Shown here piece after piece: positions 1 to 6,786 of a DNA stretch of 13,051 nt (the stretch's first letter is position 1; each line of letters starts with the position of its first letter). Source of the DNA: JBJHBY01 sp050485745 (GTDB lineage Bacteria > Pseudomonadota > Gammaproteobacteria > Pseudomonadales > CAMLJR01); assembly GCA_050485745.1 (NCBI GenBank), contig JBJHBY010000088.1, positions 1 to 13,051 of the forward strand, given 5' to 3'. A program made the translations under genes and the position numbers. The notes under the pieces were generated by a model, which saw only the letters and a program-made list of their open reading frames with translations, searched no databases and was not told the origin of the DNA.

Positions 1-53
1 TCTACGGCAGGGCTCCGGCATCGGCGGATGCGGCCCGGACGGTGAGCGTGCGG

Positions 54-89
54 GTAGGTTGGGTTAGCGCGAAGCGTGTAACCCGGCGT
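54..89 (+). repeat. REP-like palindrome, copy 1 (orientation A)
   Basis: The left arm begins GTAGGTTGGGTTAGC and the right arm is GTGTAACCCGGCGT, with a short GAAG-type loop. It is the most diverged A copy, differing from copy 3 at three sites, two of which weaken the stem. It is part of the 95-bp direct repeat. Confidence 0.85.
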
Positions 90-181
90 CACCCCCACAC
101 CAGACGCTCGCGAGAGCTCCCCACGAAGCGCCCCGGGATGGCACTTGAACCCGTTTCGTGCGAGATGAAATGACGGTGAGA

Positions 182-219
182 ACGCTGGGTTACGCCGCTT
201 TGCGGCTAACCCAGCCTAC
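182..219 (-). repeat. REP-like palindrome, copy 2 (orientation B)
   Basis: Arms ACGCTGGGTTACGC and GCTAACCCAGCCTAC, which is the reverse complement of the A form. It pairs with copy 3 about 48 bp to the right, giving an inverted-pair (BIME-like) arrangement. Bases 161-198 resemble 6725-6762, so the repeated unit extends to the left of the palindrome. Confidence 0.88.
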
Positions 220-267
220 GGCAGGGCTCCGGCATCGGCGGATGCGGCCCGGACGGTGAGCGTGCGG

Positions 268-303
268 GTAGGCTGGGTTAGCGCGAAGCGCGTAACCCAG
301 CGT
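268..303 (+). repeat. REP-like palindrome, copy 3 (orientation A)
   Basis: Arms GTAGGCTGGGTTAGC and GCGTAACCCAGCGT. The outer stem GCTGGGTTA/TAACCCAGC is perfect and the inner GCGC/GCGC closes a GAA loop. It lies 8 bp beyond the 3' end of tetR and could act on the end of that transcript. Confidence 0.9.
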
Positions 304-310
304 CACCCCC

Positions 311-1000
311 TCAGCGGGGGTGAGGACGGATGGCGTCGGCCATGAAGTGGGCGGATTGCTTCAGGCGCAGCTTGACCTTGTAGTTCGGGTCCGCCAGCCA
401 CATCAGCAGGACGTTGGTATAGGCCCCAATGATCAGCTGCGCCATCAGCGAGACATGGAAATCATCGCGCACATCGCCATGGGCAACACCCTCGCGCAGC
501 AGGCGGATCAGGGCTTTCTCGGTGCGCAGAAAGCCATGCTTGCGCGCCGCATCACTCTCCTCGCTCATGGCCTTGACCGCCTCGACCATCAGCACCCGGG
601 TCAACGCCGGGGAGCGTTCGAGATTCTGGGACAGGCCAGTGAAGAACACTTCCAGGCGACGGCTGGTGGGAAAGGGCTGCTCGAAGGCGGTCAGGACCAC
701 ACGCTCGAAGGCACGATCCGCCGCCATCGCCAATTCCAGTAGAAGGGCTCGCTTGGAAGCAAAATAATTGAACACCGTGGGCTTGGAGACGCCGGCCTGG
801 TCGGCAATGGCCTCGATCGTGGTTTCATCGTAACCACGCTGGGAAAACAGCTCGCGCGCGACGTTGATCAGGCGCTCCCGGGTCTCACGCTTCTTGCGAC
901 TGCGAAGGCCTTCCACCGGCGCGGGCGGGCTCACCACTGCGGCGGCAGCGACATCCTGGTCCGCAGGAATCTTGTTATGCAATTTGGCGCGGGCCGTCAT
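311..1000 (-). CDS. TetR/AcrR-family transcriptional regulator
   Basis: This is probably a ligand-responsive DNA-binding repressor of 229 residues, a usual length for the family. After a basic, low-complexity N-terminal stretch (about residues 1-38), the TetR helix-turn-helix domain spans about residues 39-85. Its hallmark segment TTIEAIADQAGVSKPTVFNY ends near residue 79 and is followed by F.SK (80-83). The remainder is a helical ligand-binding/dimerisation domain too variable to name a ligand. I chose the ATG at 1000; a GTG at 1009 would add three residues. Neither has a strong Shine-Dalgarno. The gene lies downstream of the GH3 hydrolase on the same strand, 63 bp after its stop, so it may regulate that gene or itself. 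A palindrome at 1023-1040, just upstream of the start, is a candidate autoregulatory site. The target and ligand are unknown. Confidence 0.9.
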   Translation of the reverse strand: MTARAKLHNKIPADQDVAAAAVVSPPAPVEGLRSRKKRETRERLINVARELFSQRGYDETTIEAIADQAGVSKPTVFNYFASKRALLLELAMAADRAFERVVLTAFEQPFPTSRRLEVFFTGLSQNLERSPALTRVLMVEAVKAMSEESDAARKHGFLRTEKALIRLLREGVAHGDVRDDFHVSLMAQLIIGAYTNVLLMWLADPNYKVKLRLKQSAHFMADAIRPHPR

Positions 1001-1022
1001 CGAATTCACTTGTACATCAAAA

Positions 1023-1040
1023 CAGAATCTTTCGATTCTG
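1023..1040 (-). promoter_or_regulatory. 18-bp palindrome upstream of tetR: operator or attenuator
   Basis: Two perfect 7-bp arms (CAGAATC and GATTCTG) surround 4 bp. Read on the minus strand, the hairpin would have a GAAA tetraloop and be followed directly by TTTT, the shape of a short intrinsic terminator. Its dyad symmetry and position 23 bp upstream of the tetR ATG also suit an operator for the regulator. It lies between the GH3 stop (1064) and tetR. The stem is short and AT-rich, so termination would be weak. The sequence does not decide between the two roles. Confidence 0.5.
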
Positions 1041-1063
1041 CCACGACACCCGAAGTGCCGCTA

Positions 1064-3514
1064 TCACTGGTTGGGCAATACATCCTGCGGCGAGGTACGA
1101 CGCAAGCCAAGCAATGCACGCCAATCCCGATTAAGAATATGCAGTAAAGCCCCGGCAATACGGTAATTAAGCCGGCCACCACTGTAGAGAACCACCTGCC
1201 GCAGCGGCATATTATCGACAACATTACGCATCATTAATTTCAGTTCGGCGTCGTTTTCACCGGTCGATGCAGCGGCGCTGCCCTTGAGTACGGCCCCATA
1301 AAGCAATGAGCCAATCCAGGTATGTCGCAGTTCGCCGAGGGTGGAATTCAGATGATAACGCTGTGTCGAGCGGGGTGTCGGGGGCATTGCCGGCCCCTGT
1401 TCGCACAGGGCCTGAAACGCCGCCTCATCAAAACGGGCCGGGGCCGATGGCGCGTAATACACCGGCGCGGCCTCGCGCAGGTTCAGCAAAGCCGGCGCTT
1501 GCACCGGAGCGTGGGCCTGCACCTGCACCCGGGCAACGGCACGGATATCCGCGCTGGACGCACCGGCCTGGATCTCGAAATCACCGCTCTCGACCTGCCA
1601 ATGGCCACTGACGGCATTGAAGAAGGCAAAGGCGCGCCGCTCCAGGCGAAAGTGCGCGAAGCCCGTCTCGCCCGGGGCCAGTGACACCCGGGCAAAGGCG
1701 CGCAGTTCGCGCAGCGGGCGATACACCGTGGCTTCGGCATCGTGCACATACAACTGCACCACTTCCACCGCCGCATGCTGCCCCTCATTGTGCAGCGGAA
1801 TGTGAGCATCCAGGGTATCGTGCTCGCCCAGAGTGTCCGCCGAGAGCACCAGCTCACCGTAACGGATCGGGCTGTAGCCCAGACCATGGCCGAACGGGTA
1901 GCGCACCGCCTGCCCCGCGCTGAGGTAGTGGCGGTAACCGACATAAAGCCCCTCGCGATACTCCACCGCCTCGGGCCCGCCGGGGAAATGATCATGGCAG
2001 GGGGTGTCGCGCAGGCGCAACGGCCAGGTCTCCGCCAGCCGCCCGGACGGGTTGACGCGCCCGCTGAGCACATCCACGAGACCCGGGCCGCCGGCCTGGC
2101 CACCGAGATAAGCCGCCACGATTGCCGCGACATCCTCCGCCCAGGGCAATTCCACCGGCGCACCACTGGCGAGCACCACCACCGTGCGGGGATTGACCGC
2201 GGCGACACGGCGGATTAACTCATTCTGCGCCGCCGGCAGGTGCATGTGCTGCCGGTCAAAAGCCTCGGATTCATTGGCCGGCGGCAGGCCGGCAAAAATC
2301 ACGGCGACCTCGCACTGCCGCGCCAGCAGGCAGGCTGCATTGATGCGCGCCGTATCCGGCGTGTCCCCGGCTTCGACGGTAAAGCCCTCAGCGTACTCGC
2401 AGTGTGCAAACTGGCGATTGAGCTCATCCCAGGCGTTGTCCAGCCGCCAGGGGGTGATCTGGGAGCTGCCGGCACCCTGATAGCGCGGTGTCTTTGCAAA
2501 TGGGCCGATCACCGCCAGGGATGTCGTGGCGGCGAGGGGCAGCAGCGCGTCTTCATTACGCAGCAGCACGGCGCTGGCCGCCGCCGCGCGCCGGGCCAGG
2601 GTGTGGTGGGACTCACGGTCGTAGCGGAAGCCCGGGCGCGCCTGGCGCGCGCAGCGCAGAATCAGCGCCAGCACCCGACCCGCGGCGCGATCGAGGGTGG
2701 CCTCGGGCAGGCGCCCGTCGCGCACGGCAGCGGCAATCAGGCGGTCATTGATGCCGCCGCTACCCGGCATTTCGAGATCCTGACCGGCGACCAGGCCGGC
2801 GACGCGGTCATTGCAGGCACCCCAGTCGGTCAGCAACACACCATCAAAGCCCCACTCGTCACGCAGGATGCCCTGCAACAGGCGCGGGTGCTCACTGCAG
2901 AACTCGCCATTGACGCGGTTATAGGCACACATCACTGTCCACGGGCGGGCGCGGGTGACCGCCTGCTCGAAGGCGGGCAGATAGATTTCACGCAGGGTGC
3001 GTTCATCCACGCGCACATCGATGGTGGAACGGCGGTGCTCCTGGTTGTTGACAGCGAAATGCTTGAGCGAGGTGCCCACCCCCTGGCTCTGGATGCCCTC
3101 GATCATGGCCACGGCGAGCTCACCGGTGAGGTACGGATCCTCGGAAAAGTACTCGAAATTGCGCCCGCACAGGGGCGAGCGCTTGATATTCACGCCGGGG
3201 CCGAGCAATACACCGACGTTTTCTTCCAGGCATTCCTCGGCCAGGGCAACGCCGACCTCGCGCAGCAGCTCGATATCCCAACTATTGGCCAGGGCGGATG
3301 CGGTGGGAAAGCAGGTCGCGGGCACACTCTCGAAACCCACCTGGCGGGTGTCCCCCAGTTGCTTGCGCAAACCGTGGGGGCCATCGGTCACGAGGATGTC
3401 GGGGATGTCGAGGCGCTCGTTCCCCTTGAGGTACCAGAAGTCCTCACCCGAACAGAGGGCGGCTTTCTCCTCGACCGTCATTTGCGCCAGCAGCGCGGCG
3501 ACAGCGTCGTCCAT
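1064..3514 (-). CDS. Glycoside hydrolase family 3, beta-glucosidase-like, cytoplasmic
   Basis: This is an 816-residue GH3 enzyme, expected to remove non-reducing terminal beta-linked sugars (glucose or a related sugar) with retention of configuration. The N-terminal TIM-barrel domain (about 1-290) has TDGPHG (43-48), GPGVNI.R.P.CGRNFEYFSEDP, the KHF.VN..E..R block from 151, and the nucleophile Asp230 in GVLLTDWG. The second domain (about 310-500) has VIGP, the YQG.GSS loop and ESEAFDR, where Glu417 is the likely acid/base. A fibronectin-III-like domain follows (about 550-660). A further C-terminal region (about 690-816, with NSTLGEL.HT and MPLR motifs) resembles the tail I recall from Firmicutes and Bifidobacterium GH3 enzymes. 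No signal peptide or lipobox is visible, so a cytoplasmic role on imported oligosaccharides is likely. The ATG at 3514 is preceded by GGAAGAAG at good spacing. tetR follows downstream. The substrate cannot be fixed from sequence alone. Confidence 0.92.
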   Translation of the reverse strand: MDDAVAALLAQMTVEEKAALCSGEDFWYLKGNERLDIPDILVTDGPHGLRKQLGDTRQVGFESVPATCFPTASALANSWDIELLREVGVALAEECLEENVGVLLGPGVNIKRSPLCGRNFEYFSEDPYLTGELAVAMIEGIQSQGVGTSLKHFAVNNQEHRRSTIDVRVDERTLREIYLPAFEQAVTRARPWTVMCAYNRVNGEFCSEHPRLLQGILRDEWGFDGVLLTDWGACNDRVAGLVAGQDLEMPGSGGINDRLIAAAVRDGRLPEATLDRAAGRVLALILRCARQARPGFRYDRESHHTLARRAAAASAVLLRNEDALLPLAATTSLAVIGPFAKTPRYQGAGSSQITPWRLDNAWDELNRQFAHCEYAEGFTVEAGDTPDTARINAACLLARQCEVAVIFAGLPPANESEAFDRQHMHLPAAQNELIRRVAAVNPRTVVVLASGAPVELPWAEDVAAIVAAYLGGQAGGPGLVDVLSGRVNPSGRLAETWPLRLRDTPCHDHFPGGPEAVEYREGLYVGYRHYLSAGQAVRYPFGHGLGYSPIRYGELVLSADTLGEHDTLDAHIPLHNEGQHAAVEVVQLYVHDAEATVYRPLRELRAFARVSLAPGETGFAHFRLERRAFAFFNAVSGHWQVESGDFEIQAGASSADIRAVARVQVQAHAPVQAPALLNLREAAPVYYAPSAPARFDEAAFQALCEQGPAMPPTPRSTQRYHLNSTLGELRHTWIGSLLYGAVLKGSAAASTGENDAELKLMMRNVVDNMPLRQVVLYSGGRLNYRIAGALLHILNRDWRALLGLRRTSPQDVLPNQ

Positions 3515-3817
3515 GGGCTTCTTCCGTGTCTGGCCGTGCCGCGCGGAGGCTACTCCGGGGCCGGTACACTGTTATGGTTCTGCTTTTCGGTGATCACGTT
3601 TTCGGTAATCGCGGGAAGGCTGGCTTCCGCACTGCGGCGGTTTGCCCCGGGCCCGGGTGGCCGATATGCTGCCAGCGGGGACGCGCTGCCTGACCGGCGT
3701 CCAGTGTAACGCCTCTGCCGGGGGCAAAGGAACCAAGGGACATCGGGAGCAACCGCAAGAAACCGGTAGCCTGCAGCTCAGGCTTTGCATGGCCATCGTG
3801 GAGGATTACATCGAGTT
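3515..3817. other. Divergent intergenic region between GH3 and DUF6164 genes
   Basis: This 303-bp gap separates the minus-strand GH3 gene from the plus-strand small membrane protein gene, so it should hold both promoters. I see no convincing -35/-10 pair. It contains an imperfect 16-bp direct repeat (3583-3613), listed separately, and the GC-rich self-complementary CCCGGGCCCGGG at 3646-3657. No REP copy is present, unlike most other gaps in the left half. Short ORFs across it look like chance readings. Confidence 0.6.
3583..3613 (-). promoter_or_regulatory. Imperfect direct repeat upstream of GH3 gene
   Basis: CTTTTCGGTGATCACG (3583-3598) is followed directly by GTTTTCGGTAATCGCG (3598-3613), with 13 of 16 positions matching at a 15-bp period. 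The repeat lies about 70-100 bp upstream of the GH3 ATG, where an upstream activator or repressor could bind. A tandem half-site arrangement is only one reading; a chance repeat is possible. Confidence 0.35.
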
Positions 3818-4198
3818 ATGGCAACACTGCTGATGAAACTGCGCGACGTACCTGCGGAGGAACTGGAGGAAGTGCGGGCGCTGCTCAGTGAGCACGAACT
3901 GGACTGCTATGAGACGGAGCCCGGGCGCTGGGGCATCAGTGTGGGCGCGATCTGGTTGCGCGATGACACCCAGGCGGAGCGCGCCCGCGCCTTGCTGGCG
4001 GAGTACGCCGAGCAGCGCCAGGCGAGCGTGCGCGCTGAATATGAAGCCCGGCGTCGCGCCGGCGAGGCGGACACCCTGCTGCGCCGTTTGCTGCGCCACC
4101 CCTTGCAGATGTTGGCCTGCCTGCTGGCCATAGCCCTGATCCTGGCCCTCTCCCTGAAACCCTTCATCGACCTCGCCCGCCCGGGCAGCGGCACATGA
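3818..4198 (+). CDS. DUF6164-like small membrane protein
   Basis: A 126-residue protein of unknown function that I match from memory to the DUF6164 family. The N-terminal part (1-60) begins MATLLMKLRDVPAEELEEVR and contains YETEPGRWGISVGAIWL (31-47). It looks like a small alpha/beta domain of the DUF2007 kind seen in short signalling or binding proteins. A charged helical stretch rich in Glu, Ala and Arg (about 51-90) leads into one hydrophobic segment (about 96-113). It is therefore probably anchored in the inner membrane with the N-terminal domain in the cytoplasm. The ATG at 3818 is preferred because GGAGGA at 3800-3805 sits 12 bp upstream; a TTG at 3785 would add residues unlike the family. 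It stands alone, with gdhA starting 271 bp downstream across a REP copy. No function is proposed. Confidence 0.8.
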   Translation: MATLLMKLRDVPAEELEEVRALLSEHELDCYETEPGRWGISVGAIWLRDDTQAERARALLAEYAEQRQASVRAEYEARRRAGEADTLLRRLLRHPLQMLACLLAIALILALSLKPFIDLARPGSGT

Positions 4199-4253
4199 AC
4201 CACGCGGCAGCGCTCCGGAACCGGCGTCGGTGCGAGGTTCGGTGGCGGTGGTG

Positions 4254-4291
4254 ACGCTGGGTTACGCCGCGCAGCGGCTAACCCAGCCTAC
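4254..4291 (-). repeat. REP-like palindrome, copy 4 (orientation B)
   Basis: Arms ACGCTGGGTTACGC and GCTAACCCAGCCTAC, with variable loop bases CGCAG. It is a single copy between the DUF6164 gene and gdhA, 55 bp after the stop codon. The bases just after it (GCACGGCATCGGC) resemble the spacer that follows copy 2, pointing to a common longer unit. No partner in A orientation is recognisable. Confidence 0.88.
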
Positions 4292-4391
4292 GGCACGGCA
4301 TCGGCATTTGCGCAGGCGGCGAGCTCGCCGCGTAACCGGCACCGGCACCACACCAGACACGCGCTATGATCCATTGGCAATGCGGGGCGAA

Positions 4392-4422
4392 TTTCTCGAA
4401 AATCGTCGTTTCCTGATACTAT
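4392..4422 (+). promoter_or_regulatory. Candidate sigma-70 promoter with extended -10 for gdhA
   Basis: TGATACTAT at 4414-4422 matches an extended -10 (TGnTAnnAT form; TACTAT is 4 of 6 to consensus). A weak -35, TTTCTC, lies at 4392-4397 with 19-bp spacing. The stretch is more AT-rich than its surroundings and lies 48 bp upstream of the gdhA ATG, downstream of REP copy 4. It is plausible but unproven. Confidence 0.4.
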
Positions 4423-4469
4423 CCCCCGCCATTGCCGCCAGCCCGACCCCTTTTTTCTGGAGAGTTTGC

Positions 4470-5807
4470 ATGTCCCAGTCAATGCAGGACTTCCTCGACC
4501 GCCTGCGCCAGCGTGACCCGTATCAGCCGGAGTTTCACCAGGCGGTTGAAGAGGTTTTCGAAAGCCTCTGGCCCTTTATCCAGGATCGCCCCGAGTATCG
4601 CGATGCCGGCCTGCTGGAGCGCATCGTCGAGCCGGAGCGCGTGGTCATGTTCCGCGTACCCTGGATCGATGCCCAGGGGCGGGTGCAGGTCAACCGCGGC
4701 TTTCGCGTGCAGATGAACAGCGCCATCGGCCCCTACAAGGGCGGCCTGCGTTTTCATCCCTCGGTCAACCTCAGTGTGCTCAAGTTCCTCGCCTTCGAGC
4801 AGGTGTTCAAGAACTCCCTGACCACCCTGCCGCTGGGTGGTGGCAAGGGCGGCGCGGACTTCGACCCGAAGGGCAAAAGTGACCTGGAAGTGATGCGCTT
4901 CTGCCAGTCATTCATGGACGAACTGTACCGCCACATCGGTGCCGAGCTGGATGTTCCGGCCGGGGATATTGGCGTCGGTGGGCGCGAGATCGGCTACATG
5001 TTCGGCCAGTACAAACGCCTCGCCAACCAGTTCAACGGTGTATTCACCGGCAAGGGTTACGGCTGGGGTGGCAGCCTGATCCGGCCCGAAGCCACCGGCT
5101 ACGGACTGCTGTATTTTCTGGAGAACATGCTGGCGGCGGCGAAGCGCTCGCTGGACGGTATGCGCGTGGCCATTTCCGGCTCCGGCAACGTGGCCCAGTA
5201 CGCCGCGCAAAAAACCCTGGAACTGGGTGGCAAGGTGGTGACCTTTTCGGACTCCGCCGGCACAGTTCACAATCCCGACGGCTTCACCGACGAACAGCTG
5301 GTGTGGATGATGGACTTGAAGAACGCGCGCCGGGGCCGCATCTCCGAGTTGGCCGAGGAATTCGGGCTGGATTATGCCGAGAGCAAGAAGCCCTGGGTCT
5401 TCGACTGCGACATCGCACTGCCCTGCGCCACCCAGAACGAACTCGATGAAGAGGATGCGAAGCGCCTGATCAAGGGTGGCTGCTTTGCCGTGGCAGAGGG
5501 CGCCAACATGCCATCTACTCTGGCGGCGACCCACCTGTTCCAGAAATCCCGCATCCTGTTTGCCCCGGGCAAGGCCTCCAACGCCGGCGGCGTGGCGGTG
5601 AGTGGTCTGGAGATGAGCCAGAACGCCCAGCGCCTGAGCTGGACCGATGGCGAGGTCGACGCCAAGCTCCACGGCATCATGCAGGCCATCCACCACGCCT
5701 GCCAGCACTTCGGTGAATCCCGCGAGGGTATCGACTACGTCAAGGGCGCCAATATCGCCGGCTTCGTCAAGGTCGCGGATGCGATGCTCGCCCAGGGTGT
5801 GGTTTGA
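4470..5807 (+). CDS. gdhA: NADP-specific glutamate dehydrogenase
   Basis: This enzyme makes L-glutamate from 2-oxoglutarate and ammonium with NADPH, a main nitrogen-assimilation step in the cytoplasm, usually as a homohexamer. At 445 residues it is almost the length of E. coli GdhA (447). The substrate domain shows KGGLRFHP (90-97), the signature PLGGGKGGAD with catalytic Lys126, and PAGDIGVGGREIGYM with Asp166. The Rossmann domain has SGSGNVAQYAAQK (236-248). FSDSAG (259-264) at the end of the second strand fits NADP rather than NAD use. EGANMP and the APGKA.NAGGVAVSGLEM.QN block, both typical of this subfamily, are present. The ATG at 4470 follows GGAGAG (4459-4464) at 5-bp spacing; an in-frame extension to 4230 crosses the REP element and should be ignored. 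It is flanked by REP elements on both sides and looks monocistronic. Confidence 0.97.
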   Translation: MSQSMQDFLDRLRQRDPYQPEFHQAVEEVFESLWPFIQDRPEYRDAGLLERIVEPERVVMFRVPWIDAQGRVQVNRGFRVQMNSAIGPYKGGLRFHPSVNLSVLKFLAFEQVFKNSLTTLPLGGGKGGADFDPKGKSDLEVMRFCQSFMDELYRHIGAELDVPAGDIGVGGREIGYMFGQYKRLANQFNGVFTGKGYGWGGSLIRPEATGYGLLYFLENMLAAAKRSLDGMRVAISGSGNVAQYAAQKTLELGGKVVTFSDSAGTVHNPDGFTDEQLVWMMDLKNARRGRISELAEEFGLDYAESKKPWVFDCDIALPCATQNELDEEDAKRLIKGGCFAVAEGANMPSTLAATHLFQKSRILFAPGKASNAGGVAVSGLEMSQNAQRLSWTDGEVDAKLHGIMQAIHHACQHFGESREGIDYVKGANIAGFVKVADAMLAQGVV

Positions 5808-5830
5808 AGGACGGGAGACGCGGGGACGCC

Positions 5831-5867
5831 GTAGGCTGGGTTACGCGGCTGCGACGCTAACCCAGCC
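5831..5867. repeat. REP-like palindrome, copy 5 (chimeric orientation)
   Basis: The left flank is GTAGG as in orientation A, but the interior (CTGGGTTACGC, a variable loop, then GCTAACCCAG) is that of orientation B. The right flank is CCGGG in place of CCTACGG. The stem GGCTGGGTTA/TAACCCAGCC is perfect over 10 bp. It begins 24 bp after the gdhA stop and could protect or end the gdhA transcript. Confidence 0.8.
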
Positions 5868-5905
5868 GGGTGGAAGCGGGTCCGCGGGAGCTGCGTGGGT
5901 GGTGG
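5868..5905 (+). repeat. 38-bp spacer repeat, first copy
   Basis: These 38 bases are identical to 6787-6824. Here they join REP copy 5 to copy 6; at the other site they follow copy 8. The exact match between two intergenic sites more than 900 bp apart suggests that the spacer travelled or was converted together with the palindromes. Confidence 0.85.
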
Positions 5906-5907
5906 GG

Positions 5908-5945
5908 GCGCTGGGTTACGCCGCTTTGCGGCTAACCCAGCCTAC
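5908..5945 (-). repeat. REP-like palindrome, copy 6 (orientation B)
   Basis: From position 5909 through CTACGGC it is identical to copy 2, including the CTTTG loop bases, although the two lie 5.7 kb apart. It forms a close inverted pair with copy 7, with 26 bp between them. Confidence 0.9.
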
Positions 5946-5971
5946 GGCGCATGGGAGCGGCGTGGCTCGTG

Positions 5972-6007
5972 GTAGGCTGGGTGAGCGCGAAGCGCGTAAC
6001 CCAGCGT
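5972..6007 (+). repeat. REP-like palindrome, copy 7 (orientation A)
   Basis: Arms GTAGGCTGGGTGAGC and GCGTAACCCAGCGT. One T-to-G change in the left arm, relative to copy 3, unpairs a stem base. It ends 37 bp before the ATG of the FMN reductase gene, so it may lie in that gene's 5' untranslated region. Confidence 0.9.
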
Positions 6008-6044
6008 AGCCCATTGGGCCCAGGCGGAGACAAGGAACCAGCTC

Positions 6045-6659
6045 ATGAAATTCAGCATCATCAGCGGCAGCCACCGGCGTGTGGCGGAAAGCAGCAAGGT
6101 CGCCCGGTACATCGAGCGCTATCTGCTCGATGCAGGCGTGTGCGACGAGGTCTACCTGCTCGACCTGGCGGGCAACCCGCTGCCACTGTGGGACGAGGTG
6201 ATCTGGGAGGACGACCCGACCTGGAAGGAGCGCCTGGCGCCCATCGGCAAGCACCTGGAAGAAAGCGACGGCCTGATCATCGTCGCCCCGGAATGGGGCG
6301 GCATGGTGCCAGCGGGGCTGAAGAACTTCTTTTTGATGTGGACACCGGACCAGCTCGGCCACAAGCCGGCGCTGATCGTGACCCTGTCATCCGTGGATGG
6401 CGGCGCCTACCCGGTGGCGGAGCTGCGCATGAGCAGCTACAAGAACAACCGCCTGTGCTATATCCCCGAGCACCTGATCATCCGCAATGTGGGGCAGGTG
6501 TTCAACAGCGACGACAGCGCCAACAACCCGGACACCCAGCCGTACTTCCATCAGCGCCTGGGCTACTGCGCCGGCCTGCTGCGGGAATACGCGCTGGCCC
6601 TGCGCCAGGTGCGCGCCAGTGCGGCGGCGGATCGTGGGCCCTTTGCCAACGGCATGTGA
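6045..6659 (+). CDS. NADPH-dependent FMN reductase family protein
   Basis: A 204-residue flavodoxin-fold protein of the NADPH-dependent FMN reductase family (PF03358 type), which uses NAD(P)H to reduce FMN or passes electrons through bound FMN to quinones, azo compounds or metals. The start MKFSIISGSHRRVAESSKVA contains the first beta strand and the FMN-phosphate loop (SGSHR...SSK, 7-18). The second flavin-contacting segment is APEWGGMVPAGLKNFFLMW (81-99), where this family more often has PEYNGS.P..LKN; Trp and Gly-Gly here are mild departures. The C-terminal half (about 130-204) is longer than in minimal members. The ATG at 6045 follows AAGGA (6032-6036) at 8-bp spacing. It is flanked by REP elements and convergent with the TPR gene. 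The physiological acceptor is unknown. Confidence 0.85.
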   Translation: MKFSIISGSHRRVAESSKVARYIERYLLDAGVCDEVYLLDLAGNPLPLWDEVIWEDDPTWKERLAPIGKHLEESDGLIIVAPEWGGMVPAGLKNFFLMWTPDQLGHKPALIVTLSSVDGGAYPVAELRMSSYKNNRLCYIPEHLIIRNVGQVFNSDDSANNPDTQPYFHQRLGYCAGLLREYALALRQVRASAAADRGPFANGM

Positions 6660-6745
6660 CAGGGCCAACGGCTCGCGGAGGCTTCTCTCGACGCGCCCCG
6701 GGGGGCCCGGCATCGGTATCGGCACGAGATGATACGACGGCGGGA

Positions 6746-6783
6746 ACGCTGGGTTACGCCGCACAGCGGCTAACCCAGCCTAC
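6746..6783 (-). repeat. REP-like palindrome, copy 8 (orientation B)
   Basis: Arms ACGCTGGGTTACGC and GCTAACCCAGCCTAC, with loop bases CACAG. It lies between the convergent 3' ends of the FMN reductase and TPR genes. Bases 6725-6744 to its left match 16 of 20 with 161-180, and the 38-bp spacer 6787-6824 lies to its right. No A-orientation partner follows; the terminator hairpin is there instead. Confidence 0.88.
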
Positions 6784-6786
6784 GGC

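Larger units (their letters stand above)
1..310. repeat. Repeat-filled intergenic region with a 95-bp direct repeat
   Basis: No gene is supported here. Bases 2-96 recur at 216-310 (offset 214 bp) with only three differences that I can find (59/273, 77/291, 85/299). The window therefore seems to open inside a tandemly repeated unit of about 214 bp. Each unit carries REP-like palindromes; three lie here (54-89, 182-219, 268-303). The repeat runs right up to the tetR stop codon at 311-313. The non-repeated filler (97-181) shows no ORF or RNA signature that I recognise. Confidence 0.85.

Noticed and set aside
3605..3630. Short inverted repeat GGAAG/CTTCC as terminator or operator
   Set aside because: The stem is only 5 bp and imperfect outside, has no T-run on either strand, and is easily expected by chance.
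2240..3709. 489-codon open frame on the plus strand opposite the GH3 gene
   Set aside because: It is antisense to conserved GH3 catalytic motifs, has no recognisable domain and has the composition of a complementary-strand shadow.
4316..4336. Decayed A-orientation palindrome partner of copy 4 (GCCGCGTAACCGGC)
   Set aside because: Only a short core, GCGTAACC, resembles the right arm; no left arm can be aligned, so it is not counted as a copy.
4230..4469. 80-residue N-terminal extension of gdhA
   Set aside because: It would translate through a REP element and a likely promoter. The ATG at 4470 has a proper Shine-Dalgarno and gives the normal family length.
54..6785. Regularly recurring palindromes as a CRISPR array
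   Set aside because: Copies are scattered over 6.7 kb, occur in both orientations, have no uniform spacers, and no cas gene is present.
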